Counted from the first letter of the stretch, positions 16,450 through 25,607 are shown. The stretch is 64,000 bases of DNA from JAGIBJ01 sp032119795 (GCA_032119795.1 JAUMFO010000004.1:1-64000), one strand, 5' to 3'. Made by a program: numbers and translations. Notes: generated from the letters alone by a model not told the origin.

Positions 16450-18243
16450 TCACCGCCGAGGCGGCCGGGCCAGGTAGTTCTTGCCAGCCTTGACGGTGAC
16501 GGTCTTGCGCTTGGTGAAGTCGCGCACCTTGACGGAGCCGCGTTCGACCTTGGTAAACGTGCCGGTGCACCGCTCCTCAACGAGCCACTTCGTCCCGCTG
16601 ACGCTCGCTGAGCTGTTGGCGCCCTTGGTGCGGAACTTGCCCTTGCCGTCGCCCCAGACCTTCGGCTTCTTCTTGCGCTTGACGAGCCTGGTGGCCTTCT
16701 TCGAGGCCTTCTTGCAGACGGGTTTGCCGAAGAGGCGGATCTCGACGTAGCCGCCGGCGCCCTTGGGCTGCAGGACGGTGAAGGTGCCGCCCCAGAACCA
16801 GGCGGTCTGCACGCCGCCGCCGATGGCGGCGACGAGTTGGACGCGGCCGTCTGAGGTGTCGAGCACGGTGCCGACCGGGACGGGCTCGCCGGGGCGCAGC
16901 TCGCGGTACTCGTCGGTCTTGCCGATGCGCACGAACACGCTGCCGCTGACCGTCGCCGCGACCAGCGAGCGGTTCTGGACCGGGACGACCGCTGGCGGCG
17001 TCGTTGGGGTCGGCGTCGGTGTGGTCGTGGACGTCGTGGTTGGTGCCACCACCACCGGCCGGTCTGGCGACCAGCGGGCGGCCGTTGCGGACACGACGCC
17101 GGGAGGGGAGGGGAGCGCTCCACCGCCAACGACCAGGACCTCGTCGGACTGCGGGATCGCCGCTGCGCCGTGGCCGACGCGCGCGCCACCGATCGCCGTC
17201 GCGCCCCCAAGGTTGTAGAGGCCACCCCAGCCGTTCGTCGGTGTCCACTGCTCCGCGCTGTCGAGGCCGTCCGGTGCGGCGGCGTTCGTGCCACCCGTCA
17301 GGACGACCCAGCCGCCGCGCACGACGGTGGCCTGCTGGCCGGAGCGGGCTACGGCCATCGAGCCGGCGCTCTGCCAGCCACCGCTCGTGGGGTTGAGCAC
17401 CTCGGCGCTGGCCGTGGCAGCCGTCGGGCCGCCGACCACGTTCGTGATCCCGCCGGCCGCCAGAATGTGGGTGCCGTCGACGACCGACAGCGTGAAGTCC
17501 GCACGGGGGATCGTCATCGCCGGCCCGGGCGTCCACGTGTTGGTCAGGTCGGAGTAGATCTCGGTGGTGGCCGTGAGCCCGCCGTTGGCGTTGAACCCGC
17601 CGGCGACGAGCAGCCGACCATCGGGCAGGGTGACGGCGGCGTGGCCGCGCCGCTCCAGGAGCATGTCGCTGATGGGCGCCCACACGTCGGTCGCCGGGTC
17701 GTACGTCTCGACGGTGCCGACGGCCGCGCCGCCCGTGGGGCGCCCGCCCGCGACGACGACGCGCGGCCCAGCACGGAACGGCACGAGCGTCGCGGTGTCG
17801 TCAACGCCCGCCGTCGGCTTCGTTGCGCTGCCCGTCCAAGTATTCGTCGCCGGGATGTACTGCTCGGCGCTCTGGGAGTCGACCACGATGGCGCCGCGCA
17901 CCAGCGAGCGCCCACCGACGACGAACACGCTCCCAGAGGGGAGGGGGACGGCGTGGTGATCGGCGTGCGCGGCCGTCATCGGGCCCGTAGCCGTCCACGC
18001 ACCTGTCGTCACGTCGTAGCGCTCGGCCGTCGCGAGTGGCACGCCGGCCGCGTTGAAGCCGCCGGCCGCGAGCACCGTTTGCGTCGTCGCGCCGCCGGCG
18101 GGGAGTGCCGTCGCGGTGAGCTGGGTACGGGCGGTCGTCAGGCTCCCGGTTGAGGAGACGGCGGCAAACGCCAGTCCGGCTACCACGAGGAGTCCGCACA
18201 AGGCCGTCAGCAGCAGGCGAATCGAGGTGCTGCGCATGGGCAT
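16450..18243 (-). CDS. Exported kelch-repeat protein with C-terminal FecR-like domain
   Basis: 597 residues. The signal peptide (IRLLLTALCGLLVVAGLAFA) is followed by five or six kelch-type blades (about 55-390), each with a pattern such as VVAGGRPTGGAAVGTVETYD or LVAGGFNANGGLTATTEIYS. These form a beta-propeller. A Thr/Pro linker leads to a FecR-like domain (about 430-590) with VSGSVFVRIGKTDEYRELRP, GTVLDTSDGRVQLVAAIGGG and a Lys-rich end. FecR domains beside CHASE2 cyclases are a recurrent arrangement. The propeller may be the ligand-binding part of the same signalling unit (inference). ATG at 18243 or 18237. Confidence 0.82.
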   Translation of the reverse strand: MPMRSTSIRLLLTALCGLLVVAGLAFAAVSSTGSLTTARTQLTATALPAGGATTQTVLAAGGFNAAGVPLATAERYDVTTGAWTATGPMTAAHADHHAVPLPSGSVFVVGGRSLVRGAIVVDSQSAEQYIPATNTWTGSATKPTAGVDDTATLVPFRAGPRVVVAGGRPTGGAAVGTVETYDPATDVWAPISDMLLERRGHAAVTLPDGRLLVAGGFNANGGLTATTEIYSDLTNTWTPGPAMTIPRADFTLSVVDGTHILAAGGITNVVGGPTAATASAEVLNPTSGGWQSAGSMAVARSGQQATVVRGGWVVLTGGTNAAAPDGLDSAEQWTPTNGWGGLYNLGGATAIGGARVGHGAAAIPQSDEVLVVGGGALPSPPGVVSATAARWSPDRPVVVAPTTTSTTTPTPTPTTPPAVVPVQNRSLVAATVSGSVFVRIGKTDEYRELRPGEPVPVGTVLDTSDGRVQLVAAIGGGVQTAWFWGGTFTVLQPKGAGGYVEIRLFGKPVCKKASKKATRLVKRKKKPKVWGDGKGKFRTKGANSSASVSGTKWLVEERCTGTFTKVERGSVKVRDFTKRKTVTVKAGKNYLARPPRR

Positions 18244-18380
18244 ACGACCCTATTCGACTTGCCCAGCTCCCAACAAGCGGCCGAGGCTGCCGAGCGCCAC
18301 CGCCGGTATCTGAACGGTGGGCGCACGCTGCGGCCGTCGCCTCGAGCGCTACCGTGCCAAGCCATGACGAAGGCGCGCTC

Positions 18381-19256
18381 GTGAAGGTCAATCGCGTGGA
18401 CGGCCCCGGCGACATGGTCGACGCGGGTGCTCCGGCCGGATCGCGCCGCGGCCGTGGCGCGGCGATCGGTGGCGGCAGCGTGGGCCTGGTCGCCGTGGTC
18501 GTGGTCCTCCTCCTGCAGGTGCTGTCGGGCGGAAAGTTCGACGTCCCGACCGAGTTCGATCAGACGGTCGCCGCTGACCCGGGCACCGGCAACTACCCAG
18601 ATACGCCCGAGGACGACGAACTCGCGAAGTTCACCGGCGCCGTCGCGGTCGACGTGCAAAACGTCTGGACGCGCCTCTTCGCTGAGGCCGGCCAGCAGTA
18701 CACCCGCGCGCAGGTCGTGCGGTTCCGGCAGGCCGTCGAGACCGGTTGCGGAACCGCCACCAGCGCCAGCGGGCCGTTCTATTGCCCGGCCGATCAGCGC
18801 GTCTACCTCGACATGTCGTTCTACCGACAGATGCGTGACGAACTCGGCGCCGCCGGCGACTTTGCCTGGGCGTACGTGATCGCCCACGAACTCGGGCACC
18901 ACGTGCAGAACCTCACGGGCACGTTTGAACGCGTCCGCCAGATCGAGCAAGAGAATCCAGGCGTCGCAGCGGGCCCGCAGGGGACGTCCGTCCGCACCGA
19001 GCTGCAGGCCGATTGCTACGCCGGGGTCTGGGGGCACGCCGCCCAGCAGAACGGCCAGCTTGAGGCGGGAGACCTCGAGGAGGCGTTGGCCGCCGCGGAG
19101 GCCGTCGGCGACGACCGGCTGCAGGCCCGCGCAGGAACCGTCCGCCCGGACACGTTCACGCACGGCAGCTCCGAGCAGCGGCGTCTCTGGTTCGGTCAGG
19201 GCTTCCAGACCGGTGCCCCGGGCGAGTGCGACACGTTCAGCCCTGGGGAGGTCTGA
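18381..19256 (+). CDS. Putative neutral zinc metallopeptidase, paralog
   Basis: 291 residues and clearly related to the protein at 12851. The shared landmarks are YCPADQRVYLDMSFYRQM, zinc motif HELGHHVQ (about residue 175), ELQADCYAGVWGH and FTHGSSEQRRLWFGQGFQTG. The N-terminus differs: about 35 cytoplasmic Gly/Arg-rich residues precede a single anchor helix (GSVGLVAVVVVLLLQVLSGG). The GTG at 18381 is chosen because the upstream frame is shadow-like; no better ATG lies before the anchor. It is divergent from the kelch gene. Two copies 5 kb apart suggest duplication with the intervening genes inserted or retained. Confidence 0.88.
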   Translation: MKVNRVDGPGDMVDAGAPAGSRRGRGAAIGGGSVGLVAVVVVLLLQVLSGGKFDVPTEFDQTVAADPGTGNYPDTPEDDELAKFTGAVAVDVQNVWTRLFAEAGQQYTRAQVVRFRQAVETGCGTATSASGPFYCPADQRVYLDMSFYRQMRDELGAAGDFAWAYVIAHELGHHVQNLTGTFERVRQIEQENPGVAAGPQGTSVRTELQADCYAGVWGHAAQQNGQLEAGDLEEALAAAEAVGDDRLQARAGTVRPDTFTHGSSEQRRLWFGQGFQTGAPGECDTFSPGEV

Positions 19257-19279
19257 GCCAGGCTCGACCCCTCGCGGGG

Positions 19280-20965
19280 CTATTTGGCGCGGGGCTTTGC
19301 GGCGTCCGGCTTGGCGACGAGTCGCAAGGCCGAGAAGGTGCTGCCCATCTGCGTGGAGCGGACTTCCAGGAGTGAGCGAACGCCGCGTTTGCCGGCGGCT
19401 CTCAGTCGACGCGTCTGGCTTGACGTCAGCGAGACCTTCACGGTCGCGGTTGCCCCGGCTGCGATCTGGAACGGGCTCCAGCGCGTGCTCTTGCCCAGGC
19501 GCGTGATCACGACGATGCCGCGGCAGGGCACGGTGTGTCTGCATCGCAGGGTGAGATCGACGATGCCCCAATGCGAGCGCAGGCTCGATTTGACGAGCGT
19601 TGGGAGTCCGCCGGTGATCGGCGCCGCCGGGGTCGCCGTCGGTGCGGTCGGGCTCTCCGTGGTGGTCGTGGCGCTCGTCGTCTCGGAGGGCGTCGCGACG
19701 GTCGTGGCCTGAGAGGTCGTGGTGCCGGCGCTGTTGGAGGCCCGGGCGCGAATGGCAATCTTGGTCCCGGCGGGGACGTCGCTGATGAGGATGTCGACGG
19801 CGACGGGGTCGTTGCCGGACGCGGCGACCGTTGTGGACGTCGTCGCGTCGTCGACGCCGGCCGACCACTCAGCCGTGACCAGCGTCTCCAGGCCGCGCGG
19901 CTGGACGACGACGCGCAGGGTGAGGCGTCCGGCCGTCACCAAGGGCTCGGCCGAGAGCACGATCGGCGGCATCTCGCGTTCATCTGAGCCGATGTCTGGG
20001 AGGCCGAGCTGGCGTGGCGTGCCGTCGAGGTCGGTCTCGCCGGCGGCAGTGGCGTCGGCGCTGTCGACCTCACCGTCGCCGTCGAGGTCGGCGGTACCCG
20101 CGTCGATCGTAGGTGAGGTTGCCTGCTGGCGAAGATCCATGTTGCCGCGGTCTTGAAACAGCGGCTCGGCCGTCATCGGTTTGCGGCTGTCGTCGATCGC
20201 CGATCCTGGGCCGACGGCCTGTCGGCCGGCGTCGGTGGTCGCGGAGTGGTCGAGCACCACCGTCGCCGTCTCAAGGTTCGTGGTGACGGCGCGAACGTCG
20301 AGCGCGCCGCCGTAGCCTCGCAACACGGAGTTGACGGCCCGCAGGCTGCTGGTGAACCCGGGCCCGGACGGCTCGACGTGGAGGGCACTGCCGAGGCTTC
20401 CCGTGGCCAAGATCGACGTGCCGCGCAGCTGCGTGAGGCCTCCGCCGGTCGACACCAGCACGCCGACGGATCCGGTCCCGTTCACGCTGACCGTGCTGTT
20501 GCGCAGGATCGCGCCACTGCCAAGCCGAACGCCGGCGATCGAGGGCCCGTTGGCAGAGACGCGCACGCGCTCGACGATCCCCCCGAGGGCGGTGATCCCG
20601 ACCGTCCCGGTGGAGACCACGTCGACGGCGCTGAGGTCTGTGCCGTTGAGTAGCTGCAGGCCGCTGGCTGGTCCAGAGATCGCAATGACCGGCCGGGACT
20701 CGTCCGGGGCGCCTTCGATGCTGACGCCGGGAGCTCCGTCGGTGACGATGCCCGTCACGCCGTGCACGCCCGAGTGGACGCGAACGGTGTCGCCGGCGGC
20801 CGCAGCGCCGAGCGCGGTCTGGAGCGTGCAGCCGAGGGCGCGGGTGGTGCAATTCCCGGGGCCGTCCGTCACGTGCAAGACCGCCGCCCCCGCGGAGGGC
20901 GTGACCGCCACTGAGGCGGCGAACACTGCGAGGAGCGTTCGGATCGTGGTCTGGAGTGGTCGCAC
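19280..20965 (-). CDS. Secreted parallel beta-helix protein
   Basis: 561 residues from a GTG at 20965, chosen because the signal peptide (TTIRTLLAVFAASVAVTPSA) begins right after it; the open frame extends to 21151 with unrelated sequence. The mature protein has right-handed beta-helix coils (about 40-290) typical of polysaccharide-binding or pectate-lyase-like exported proteins. A dockerin-like DLDGDGEVDSADATAAGETD sits near 290-310. A fibronectin-like segment, a Thr/Pro linker, and a basic C-terminal domain (STRWSPFQIAAGATATVKVS) complete it. The C-terminal domain recurs in the protein at 28831. No catalytic residues could be assigned. Confidence 0.75.
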   Translation of the reverse strand: MRPLQTTIRTLLAVFAASVAVTPSAGAAVLHVTDGPGNCTTRALGCTLQTALGAAAAGDTVRVHSGVHGVTGIVTDGAPGVSIEGAPDESRPVIAISGPASGLQLLNGTDLSAVDVVSTGTVGITALGGIVERVRVSANGPSIAGVRLGSGAILRNSTVSVNGTGSVGVLVSTGGGLTQLRGTSILATGSLGSALHVEPSGPGFTSSLRAVNSVLRGYGGALDVRAVTTNLETATVVLDHSATTDAGRQAVGPGSAIDDSRKPMTAEPLFQDRGNMDLRQQATSPTIDAGTADLDGDGEVDSADATAAGETDLDGTPRQLGLPDIGSDEREMPPIVLSAEPLVTAGRLTLRVVVQPRGLETLVTAEWSAGVDDATTSTTVAASGNDPVAVDILISDVPAGTKIAIRARASNSAGTTTSQATTVATPSETTSATTTTESPTAPTATPAAPITGGLPTLVKSSLRSHWGIVDLTLRCRHTVPCRGIVVITRLGKSTRWSPFQIAAGATATVKVSLTSSQTRRLRAAGKRGVRSLLEVRSTQMGSTFSALRLVAKPDAAKPRAK

Positions 20966-21184
20966 CTGGAGAACCTGGTGACTGGTAACTCGGCGTGCCC
21001 GGCGCTCGCTGAAGGCGGTTCTGGCCGTAAACGCCCTGGAATGGCCGTTCCGCGGTCGGTTTTCGGTACGAACGTCCCGAATTTCGCGAATCGGGCAGGA
21101 ATGCTCAGATACCGGCGCCCCGCGCTCAGGGAACTCCCAGCAAAGGCCCACGGTGAGTTAACCGTCCGGGTTGATGCTGCTGGC

Positions 21185-21961
21185 ATGGCTTCCGCAACCC
21201 ATGCCAGACAGGTCCACGTCGAGCACGTGATGGGCACCGCCGTGTCGTTCGACGTACGTGGCGGCGCGGACGCTGCGGCTGGCATTGCGGGCGCCGTCCG
21301 CTGGCTGCACGACGTGGACGCGCGCTTCTCGACCTACCGAGCCTCCAGCGAGATCAGTCGCCTGGCAAGCGGCGAGCTGAGTCGAGCCGACGCGTCGCAG
21401 GACGTGCGCTGGGTCCTGCACCGCTGCGAGGCGCTGCGCCGCACGACCGGCGGCTACTTCGACCCACTGGCGGGCGGGTCGCTTGATCCGTCGGCGCTCG
21501 TGAAGGGCTGGGCCGTGCAGCGCGCCGCGGATCTGGTCGTTGCGGCCGGGGCCACGAACGTCTGCGTGACGGGCGGCGGTGACGTCAGCTGCCGGGGCGG
21601 CGCGGCCCCGCTGGGCCACTGGCGAATCGGGATTCAACACCCGCTCGATCCGGCGGCGCTCGCGGGCGCACTTCGCCTTGAGGGCGGTGGAGCCGTGGCG
21701 ACGTCCGGCGCCTACGAACGCGGCGAGCACGTGCGCGACCCCCACACGGGGCTCCCACCGACGGGCGTGCTCTCGGTGACGGTCGCGGGCCCGGATCTGG
21801 GGACCGCCGACGCGCTGTCGACCGCGGCCTACGCGATGGGGCAGCGCGGGCCAGCCTGGGCCGCCACGCTCCGCGGCGGCTACGAATCTTTGACCATCCT
21901 CACCGGCGGGCGCATCCTCGCGACACCGGGGTTCCCGCTTCTCCAGGAGGCAGCCCAATGA
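21185..21961 (+). CDS. apbE: FAD:protein FMN transferase
   Basis: 258 residues of the ApbE family, which transfers FMN from FAD to a Ser/Thr of exported electron-transfer proteins. Landmarks: HVMGTAVSFDV near the start, DARFSTYRASSEISRLASGE, the lysine-bearing DPSALVKGWAVQRAADLV, GGGDVSCRG and the C-terminal GTADALSTAAYAMG, whose Asp binds Mg. The ATG at 21185 is chosen where homology begins; the frame is open further upstream. No clear signal peptide is seen. The gene overlaps the next by 4 bp and its probable substrate is encoded at 23390. Confidence 0.92.
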   Translation: MASATHARQVHVEHVMGTAVSFDVRGGADAAAGIAGAVRWLHDVDARFSTYRASSEISRLASGELSRADASQDVRWVLHRCEALRRTTGGYFDPLAGGSLDPSALVKGWAVQRAADLVVAAGATNVCVTGGGDVSCRGGAAPLGHWRIGIQHPLDPAALAGALRLEGGGAVATSGAYERGEHVRDPHTGLPPTGVLSVTVAGPDLGTADALSTAAYAMGQRGPAWAATLRGGYESLTILTGGRILATPGFPLLQEAAQ

Positions 21962-23376
21962 CGAGTCCTTCCCTCTGGGTTGATTGGCGCGGCCGCGACG
22001 CCGCCGACGTTCGCCATGACGTGACCACGCCGCGCCGGCCGTCGGCTGGGCGGCGGCCCGCGCGGCGCCGCCCCTGGGTCGTCGACCTGCTCGCGGTCGT
22101 CGCCGGACTGGGGCTCGGGATCACCCTGGCGCTGGGCGTGATGGCGGAGAGCGCGGGTTCGTTGGAGGCCGCGGGCGGGCTCGCCACCGCGGCCGGCCGC
22201 ATGACGGGCCTCGTCGCGGCCTACGCGATGGTGGTCGTGGTCGTCCTCGTGGCCCGCGTCCCGCCGCTGGAGCGTGCGATCGGGCAGGACCGCCTCATCC
22301 GCTGGCACCGCAAGCTCGGCCCCTACCCGCTCTTTCTGCTCGCCGCCCACGGCATCCTCATCACCGTCGGCTACGCGCAGGCCGCCAGCGACGGAGTGCT
22401 CCACCAGTTCGGCCAGCTCCTGTGGACGTACCCGGGGATCCTGGCCGCCACCGTCGGCGGGGCCTTCCTGATCGCGGCCGGTGTGTCGTCCTACAAGCGT
22501 GCCCGGCGCCGGATGGCCTACGAGACGTGGTGGTCGGTCCACCTCTACACCTACCTCGCGCTCTTCCTCTCGTTCTCGCACCAGGTCGACACCGGCGCCT
22601 CGTTCGTCGGGCACCCGTCGAACACGTTCTGGTGGACGGCCCTGTGGGTCGGGACCCTGGTGCTCGTCGTCGCGGGCCGCGTCCTGTTGCCCCTCTGGCG
22701 GTCGCTGCGCCACCAGCTGCGCGTCGCCGCCGTGGAGCCGGCGGGGCCCGGCGCCGTCTCGGTCGTGTTGGAAGGGCGTCGCCTGGATCGTCTTCCGGTG
22801 GCCGGCGGCCAGTTCTTGCAATGGCGGTTCTTGCGCCGCGGCATGTGGTGGCAAGCCCACCCGTACTCGCTGTCGGCCACGCCGGATGCGCGCCAGCTGC
22901 GGATCACCGTGAAGGATCTCGGCGATCACTCGCGCTCCCTGGCCCAGCTTGCGGTGGGGACGCGGGTGGCGATCGAGGGCCCGTACGGCGCCTTCACGGC
23001 CGACGCTCGCGAGAGCGACCGGGTGCTGCTCGTGGCGGCGGGGGTGGGCTCCGCGCCGATCCTGTCGGTGCTGGGGGATCTTCCCGAGCGCGTCGACGTC
23101 GCCGTCGTCCTGCGCGGCAGCACGCCGCACGACCTCCTGCTGCGCGACGAGATCGTCGACGAGGTGCGGCGGCGTGGAGGCCGGGCCCACGACGTCGTCG
23201 GACCGCGTGACCGCGTCCCGATGACGGCCGCCGCGTTCCGCCGGGCCATCCCGGACGTTGCCACGCGAGACGTGTACCTGTGCGGCCCCGAGGGCTTCAT
23301 GGATGGCGCGAGGCGTGCCCTCATCGGCGCCGGCGTGGCGCCGGCCCGCATCCACTTCGAATCGTTCGCTACCTGA
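21958..23376 (+). CDS. Ferric-reductase-like transmembrane FAD/NAD(P)H oxidoreductase
   Basis: 472 residues. A cytoplasmic Arg-rich N-terminus precedes about six membrane helices (50-265) of the ferric-reductase type. Histidine pairs suited to bind b-haem include IRWHRKLGPYPLFLLAAHG, VHLYTYLALFLSFSHQ. The C-terminal half is a ferredoxin-reductase-like domain: flavin motif HPYSLSATPD, GPYGAFTADA, nucleotide segment VLLVAAGVGSAPILSVLGDL and terminal VYLCGPEGFMDGAR. It would take electrons from cytoplasmic NAD(P)H across the membrane, with the FMN-binding protein as likely acceptor. Overlaps apbE by 4 bp (ATGA). Confidence 0.92.
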   Translation: MTSPSLWVDWRGRDAADVRHDVTTPRRPSAGRRPARRRPWVVDLLAVVAGLGLGITLALGVMAESAGSLEAAGGLATAAGRMTGLVAAYAMVVVVVLVARVPPLERAIGQDRLIRWHRKLGPYPLFLLAAHGILITVGYAQAASDGVLHQFGQLLWTYPGILAATVGGAFLIAAGVSSYKRARRRMAYETWWSVHLYTYLALFLSFSHQVDTGASFVGHPSNTFWWTALWVGTLVLVVAGRVLLPLWRSLRHQLRVAAVEPAGPGAVSVVLEGRRLDRLPVAGGQFLQWRFLRRGMWWQAHPYSLSATPDARQLRITVKDLGDHSRSLAQLAVGTRVAIEGPYGAFTADARESDRVLLVAAGVGSAPILSVLGDLPERVDVAVVLRGSTPHDLLLRDEIVDEVRRRGGRAHDVVGPRDRVPMTAAAFRRAIPDVATRDVYLCGPEGFMDGARRALIGAGVAPARIHFESFAT

Positions 23377-23389
23377 GCAGGAGATCACC

Positions 23390-23980
23390 ATGCGCAGAGC
23401 CCCCATCGTTCTCTCAGCCACCGTCGCCGGCATGGCCGGCGTCTTGGCCTTCCAACCGCACGAGCCGACGATCGCCACCGCGTCGTCGTCGGCGACCCCG
23501 TCGACCTCGGGTTCCACGTCGACGGATTCGAGCACCACCGACTCGTCGACGGGCAGCGAGTCGTCGTCGAGCAGCTCCGCGGCGGACTCGTCGGCCGAGA
23601 GCTCGTCGAGCACGTCGTCGTCGGCCGCGAAGACCTACACCGGCGACGCGATCGCCACCCAGTACGGCAACGCGCAGGTGAAGGTCACGATCGCCGGCGG
23701 CAAGATCACCGAGGTTGAGGCGCTGCAGCTGCAGGGCAACGATCCCAAGTCGGTGCAGATCAGCAGCTCAGCGGCGCCACTGCTGCGCGAGAGCGCACTC
23801 TCCAAGCAGTCGGCCGCGATCGATGCCGTCAGTGGCGCGACGATCACGAGCGCCAGCTACGAGGCGTCGCTGCAGTCCGCGCTCGATCAGGCCGGCTTCA
23901 AAGCCGCAGACGGCTCGGTCGGCAGCTCGGAGATCCCGCAGGTCGAGGAGCACCACGGCCCGGGCGGCGGCTTCCAGTAG
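23390..23980 (+). CDS. Exported FMN-binding-domain protein (ApbE substrate)
   Basis: 196 residues. A short signal-like N-terminus is followed by an extreme Ser/Thr-rich linker (about 30-82), then the FMN-binding domain (about 85-180). The flavinylation motif is within AIDAVSGATITSASYEASL; ApbE attaches FMN to the Thr of the SGATxT pattern. The AGGAG at 23379-23383 gives a good start at the ATG. With apbE and the ferric-reductase-like gene it forms an extracytosolic electron-transfer module. The Ser/Thr linker may be glycosylated and may span the cell wall (inference). It ends in EEHHGPGGGFQ. Confidence 0.9.
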   Translation: MRRAPIVLSATVAGMAGVLAFQPHEPTIATASSSATPSTSGSTSTDSSTTDSSTGSESSSSSSAADSSAESSSSTSSSAAKTYTGDAIATQYGNAQVKVTIAGGKITEVEALQLQGNDPKSVQISSSAAPLLRESALSKQSAAIDAVSGATITSASYEASLQSALDQAGFKAADGSVGSSEIPQVEEHHGPGGGFQ

Positions 23981-24000
23981 GCCGAAGCGGCCGACCCTCG

Positions 24001-24546
24001 CTAGTTGGCGCTCGGGTCTTCCGGTGGGTGAGCGAGCTGAGCAAATGAGCCGCCGAGGCGCTCGAGTACCCGCAGCCACAGCTGCTCGGCGGTGTCGCCG
24101 AAGACGTCGCCGGGCACGCGCGCGGTGACGAGCCACGCCTGCTCGGCGATCTCGGACTCGAGCTGGCCAGGGGCCCAGCCGGCGTGGCCGGCGTAGACGC
24201 GGCAGCGGTCGATGTGGGGCGCGACCTGCGACGGCGGGCCGTTGTCGCTGCGGACGAGCCCGAGCGTGCCGTCGATCTCGAGCTGGTCCTCGATCGACGG
24301 GAGGAAGTCGGCGAGGACGACGAGGCCGTCTGGCTCGACGGGGCCGCCTTCGTAGATCAGGCCGTCGCACGGGAGCTCCGCGACGGGCGGAGCCACCTCG
24401 GTGACGGTCAGCGCCGTCGGGCGGTTGAGGATCAGTCCGAGGGCGCCGGCCTCATCGTGGGCGGCGACCAGGACGACCGTTCGGCTGAACGCCCGCTCGC
24501 CGAGCCTCGGGTGGGAGACGAGGAGCTTGCCGCGCAGGTCGTCCAC
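24001..24546 (-). CDS. YqgE/AlgH family protein
   Basis: 181 residues. Family landmarks: RGKLLVSHPRLGERAFSRTV at the start, GALGLILNRPTALTV, YEGGPVEPDGLVVLADF, and the late YAGHAGWAPGQLESEIAEQA. The family is widespread but its molecular role is not settled; it was once tied to alginate regulation in Pseudomonas. GTG start at 24546. It lies 21 bp after a small membrane protein gene on the same strand and converges on the FMN-binding operon with 20 bp between stops. Confidence 0.92.
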   Translation of the reverse strand: MDDLRGKLLVSHPRLGERAFSRTVVLVAAHDEAGALGLILNRPTALTVTEVAPPVAELPCDGLIYEGGPVEPDGLVVLADFLPSIEDQLEIDGTLGLVRSDNGPPSQVAPHIDRCRVYAGHAGWAPGQLESEIAEQAWLVTARVPGDVFGDTAEQLWLRVLERLGGSFAQLAHPPEDPSAN

Positions 24547-24567
24547 GGGGGCGAGCTGCGGGGAGAG

Positions 24568-24759
24568 CTACTCGCCGTCGCGCTTGGACTTGGCCTTCAG
24601 GCCCCAGCGACCTTCGAACTCGCGGTTCTGGCGGCGTTCGGCGGTGATCAGGAAGAAGATGTAGGTCCCGATGATCCCGACGAACAACGGGAACAGGATG
24701 AACCACACGCCGATCTGGCCCCAGAGGTCCCAGGTGGTTTGGTCAACTGCGACGATCAC
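24568..24759 (-). CDS. Small single-pass membrane protein
   Basis: 63 residues with one long hydrophobic helix (IGVWFILFPLFVGIIGTYIF), then a basic tail (AERRQNREFEGRWGLKAKSK). The frame is open upstream to 25020 but that part overlaps the FAH gene and is not convincing. The GTG at 24759 starts the conserved-looking part. No family recognised. Its co-direction with yqgE suggests a two-gene unit. Confidence 0.55.
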   Translation of the reverse strand: MIVAVDQTTWDLWGQIGVWFILFPLFVGIIGTYIFFLITAERRQNREFEGRWGLKAKSKRDGE

Positions 24760-24796
24760 GCGCCCAAGAATAACGAACGGGTGAGACAATCGCTTG

Positions 24797-25591
24797 ATGC
24801 GACTTGCGACCGTCAGACCGCCAGGGGCACAGGCCCCGATTGCGGTGTCGGTCGAGGGAGGCTCCGCAGTCGCGTTTTCGCCGGACTGGCCGGTGTTGCG
24901 GCTGCTCTCGGTGGCACCGGCCGAGCGCCCCGCGCCGACCGGTCCGTCGTGGCCACTCGACGAGGTTGAGCTGCTGGCGCCGGTCCCGGTGCCGGGTGCA
25001 ATCTTCGGGATCGGCCGCAACTACGCCGCCCACGCCCGCGAGCTGGGGAATGACGTCCCGGCTGCCCCAACGGTGTTCGCCAAGCTCTCGCGTTCAAGCA
25101 TCGGTCCGGCTGGGCCGATCCGCCTGCCGGCGGTCGCGGAGTTCGTCGACTACGAGGGGGAGTTGGCCGTCGTGATGGGGCCGGGCGGGCAGGTCGCCGG
25201 CTACGCGGTGGCCAACGACGTATCGGCGCGTGACCTGCAGTTCGAGGAGGGCGGCCAGTGGACGCGAGGCAAGGGGGCAGACACGTTTTGCCCGTGGGGG
25301 CCGTGGATCACGACCGCCGACGAGGTCGGCGATCCGCACAACCTACGCCTGCAGACGTGGCTGAATGGTGAACTGCGTCAGGACGCCTCCACGGCCGACC
25401 TCATCTTTCCCGTGCCCGCCCTGATCGCCCACCTCGCCCAGATCACCGCGCTGCAGCCCGGCGACGTGATCCTCACGGGCACGCCAGCGGGCGTGGCGTG
25501 GGGGCGCGAGCCTCGGGTCGGCCTGGCCTCGGGCGACGTCGTGCGGATCGAGATTGCCGGCCTCGGATCGATCGAGTCGACGGTCGCGTGA
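24797..25591 (+). CDS. Fumarylacetoacetate hydrolase family protein
   Basis: 264 residues. Metal-dependent hydrolase or decarboxylase of the FAH family, acting on acylpyruvate-like substrates in aromatic or sugar-acid breakdown. Landmarks: FGIGRNYAAHARELG, EFVDYEGELAVVMGPG with the metal-binding E-x-E spacing, DVSARDLQFEEGGQWTRGKG and DVILTGTPAGVAWG. ATG at 24797 is chosen over the TTG at 24794. It is divergent from the small membrane protein gene with 37 bp between starts. Exact substrate is not assigned. Confidence 0.93.
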   Translation: MRLATVRPPGAQAPIAVSVEGGSAVAFSPDWPVLRLLSVAPAERPAPTGPSWPLDEVELLAPVPVPGAIFGIGRNYAAHARELGNDVPAAPTVFAKLSRSSIGPAGPIRLPAVAEFVDYEGELAVVMGPGGQVAGYAVANDVSARDLQFEEGGQWTRGKGADTFCPWGPWITTADEVGDPHNLRLQTWLNGELRQDASTADLIFPVPALIAHLAQITALQPGDVILTGTPAGVAWGREPRVGLASGDVVRIEIAGLGSIESTVA

Positions 25592-25607
25592 TCAGGCGGC
25601 GGCGCAC

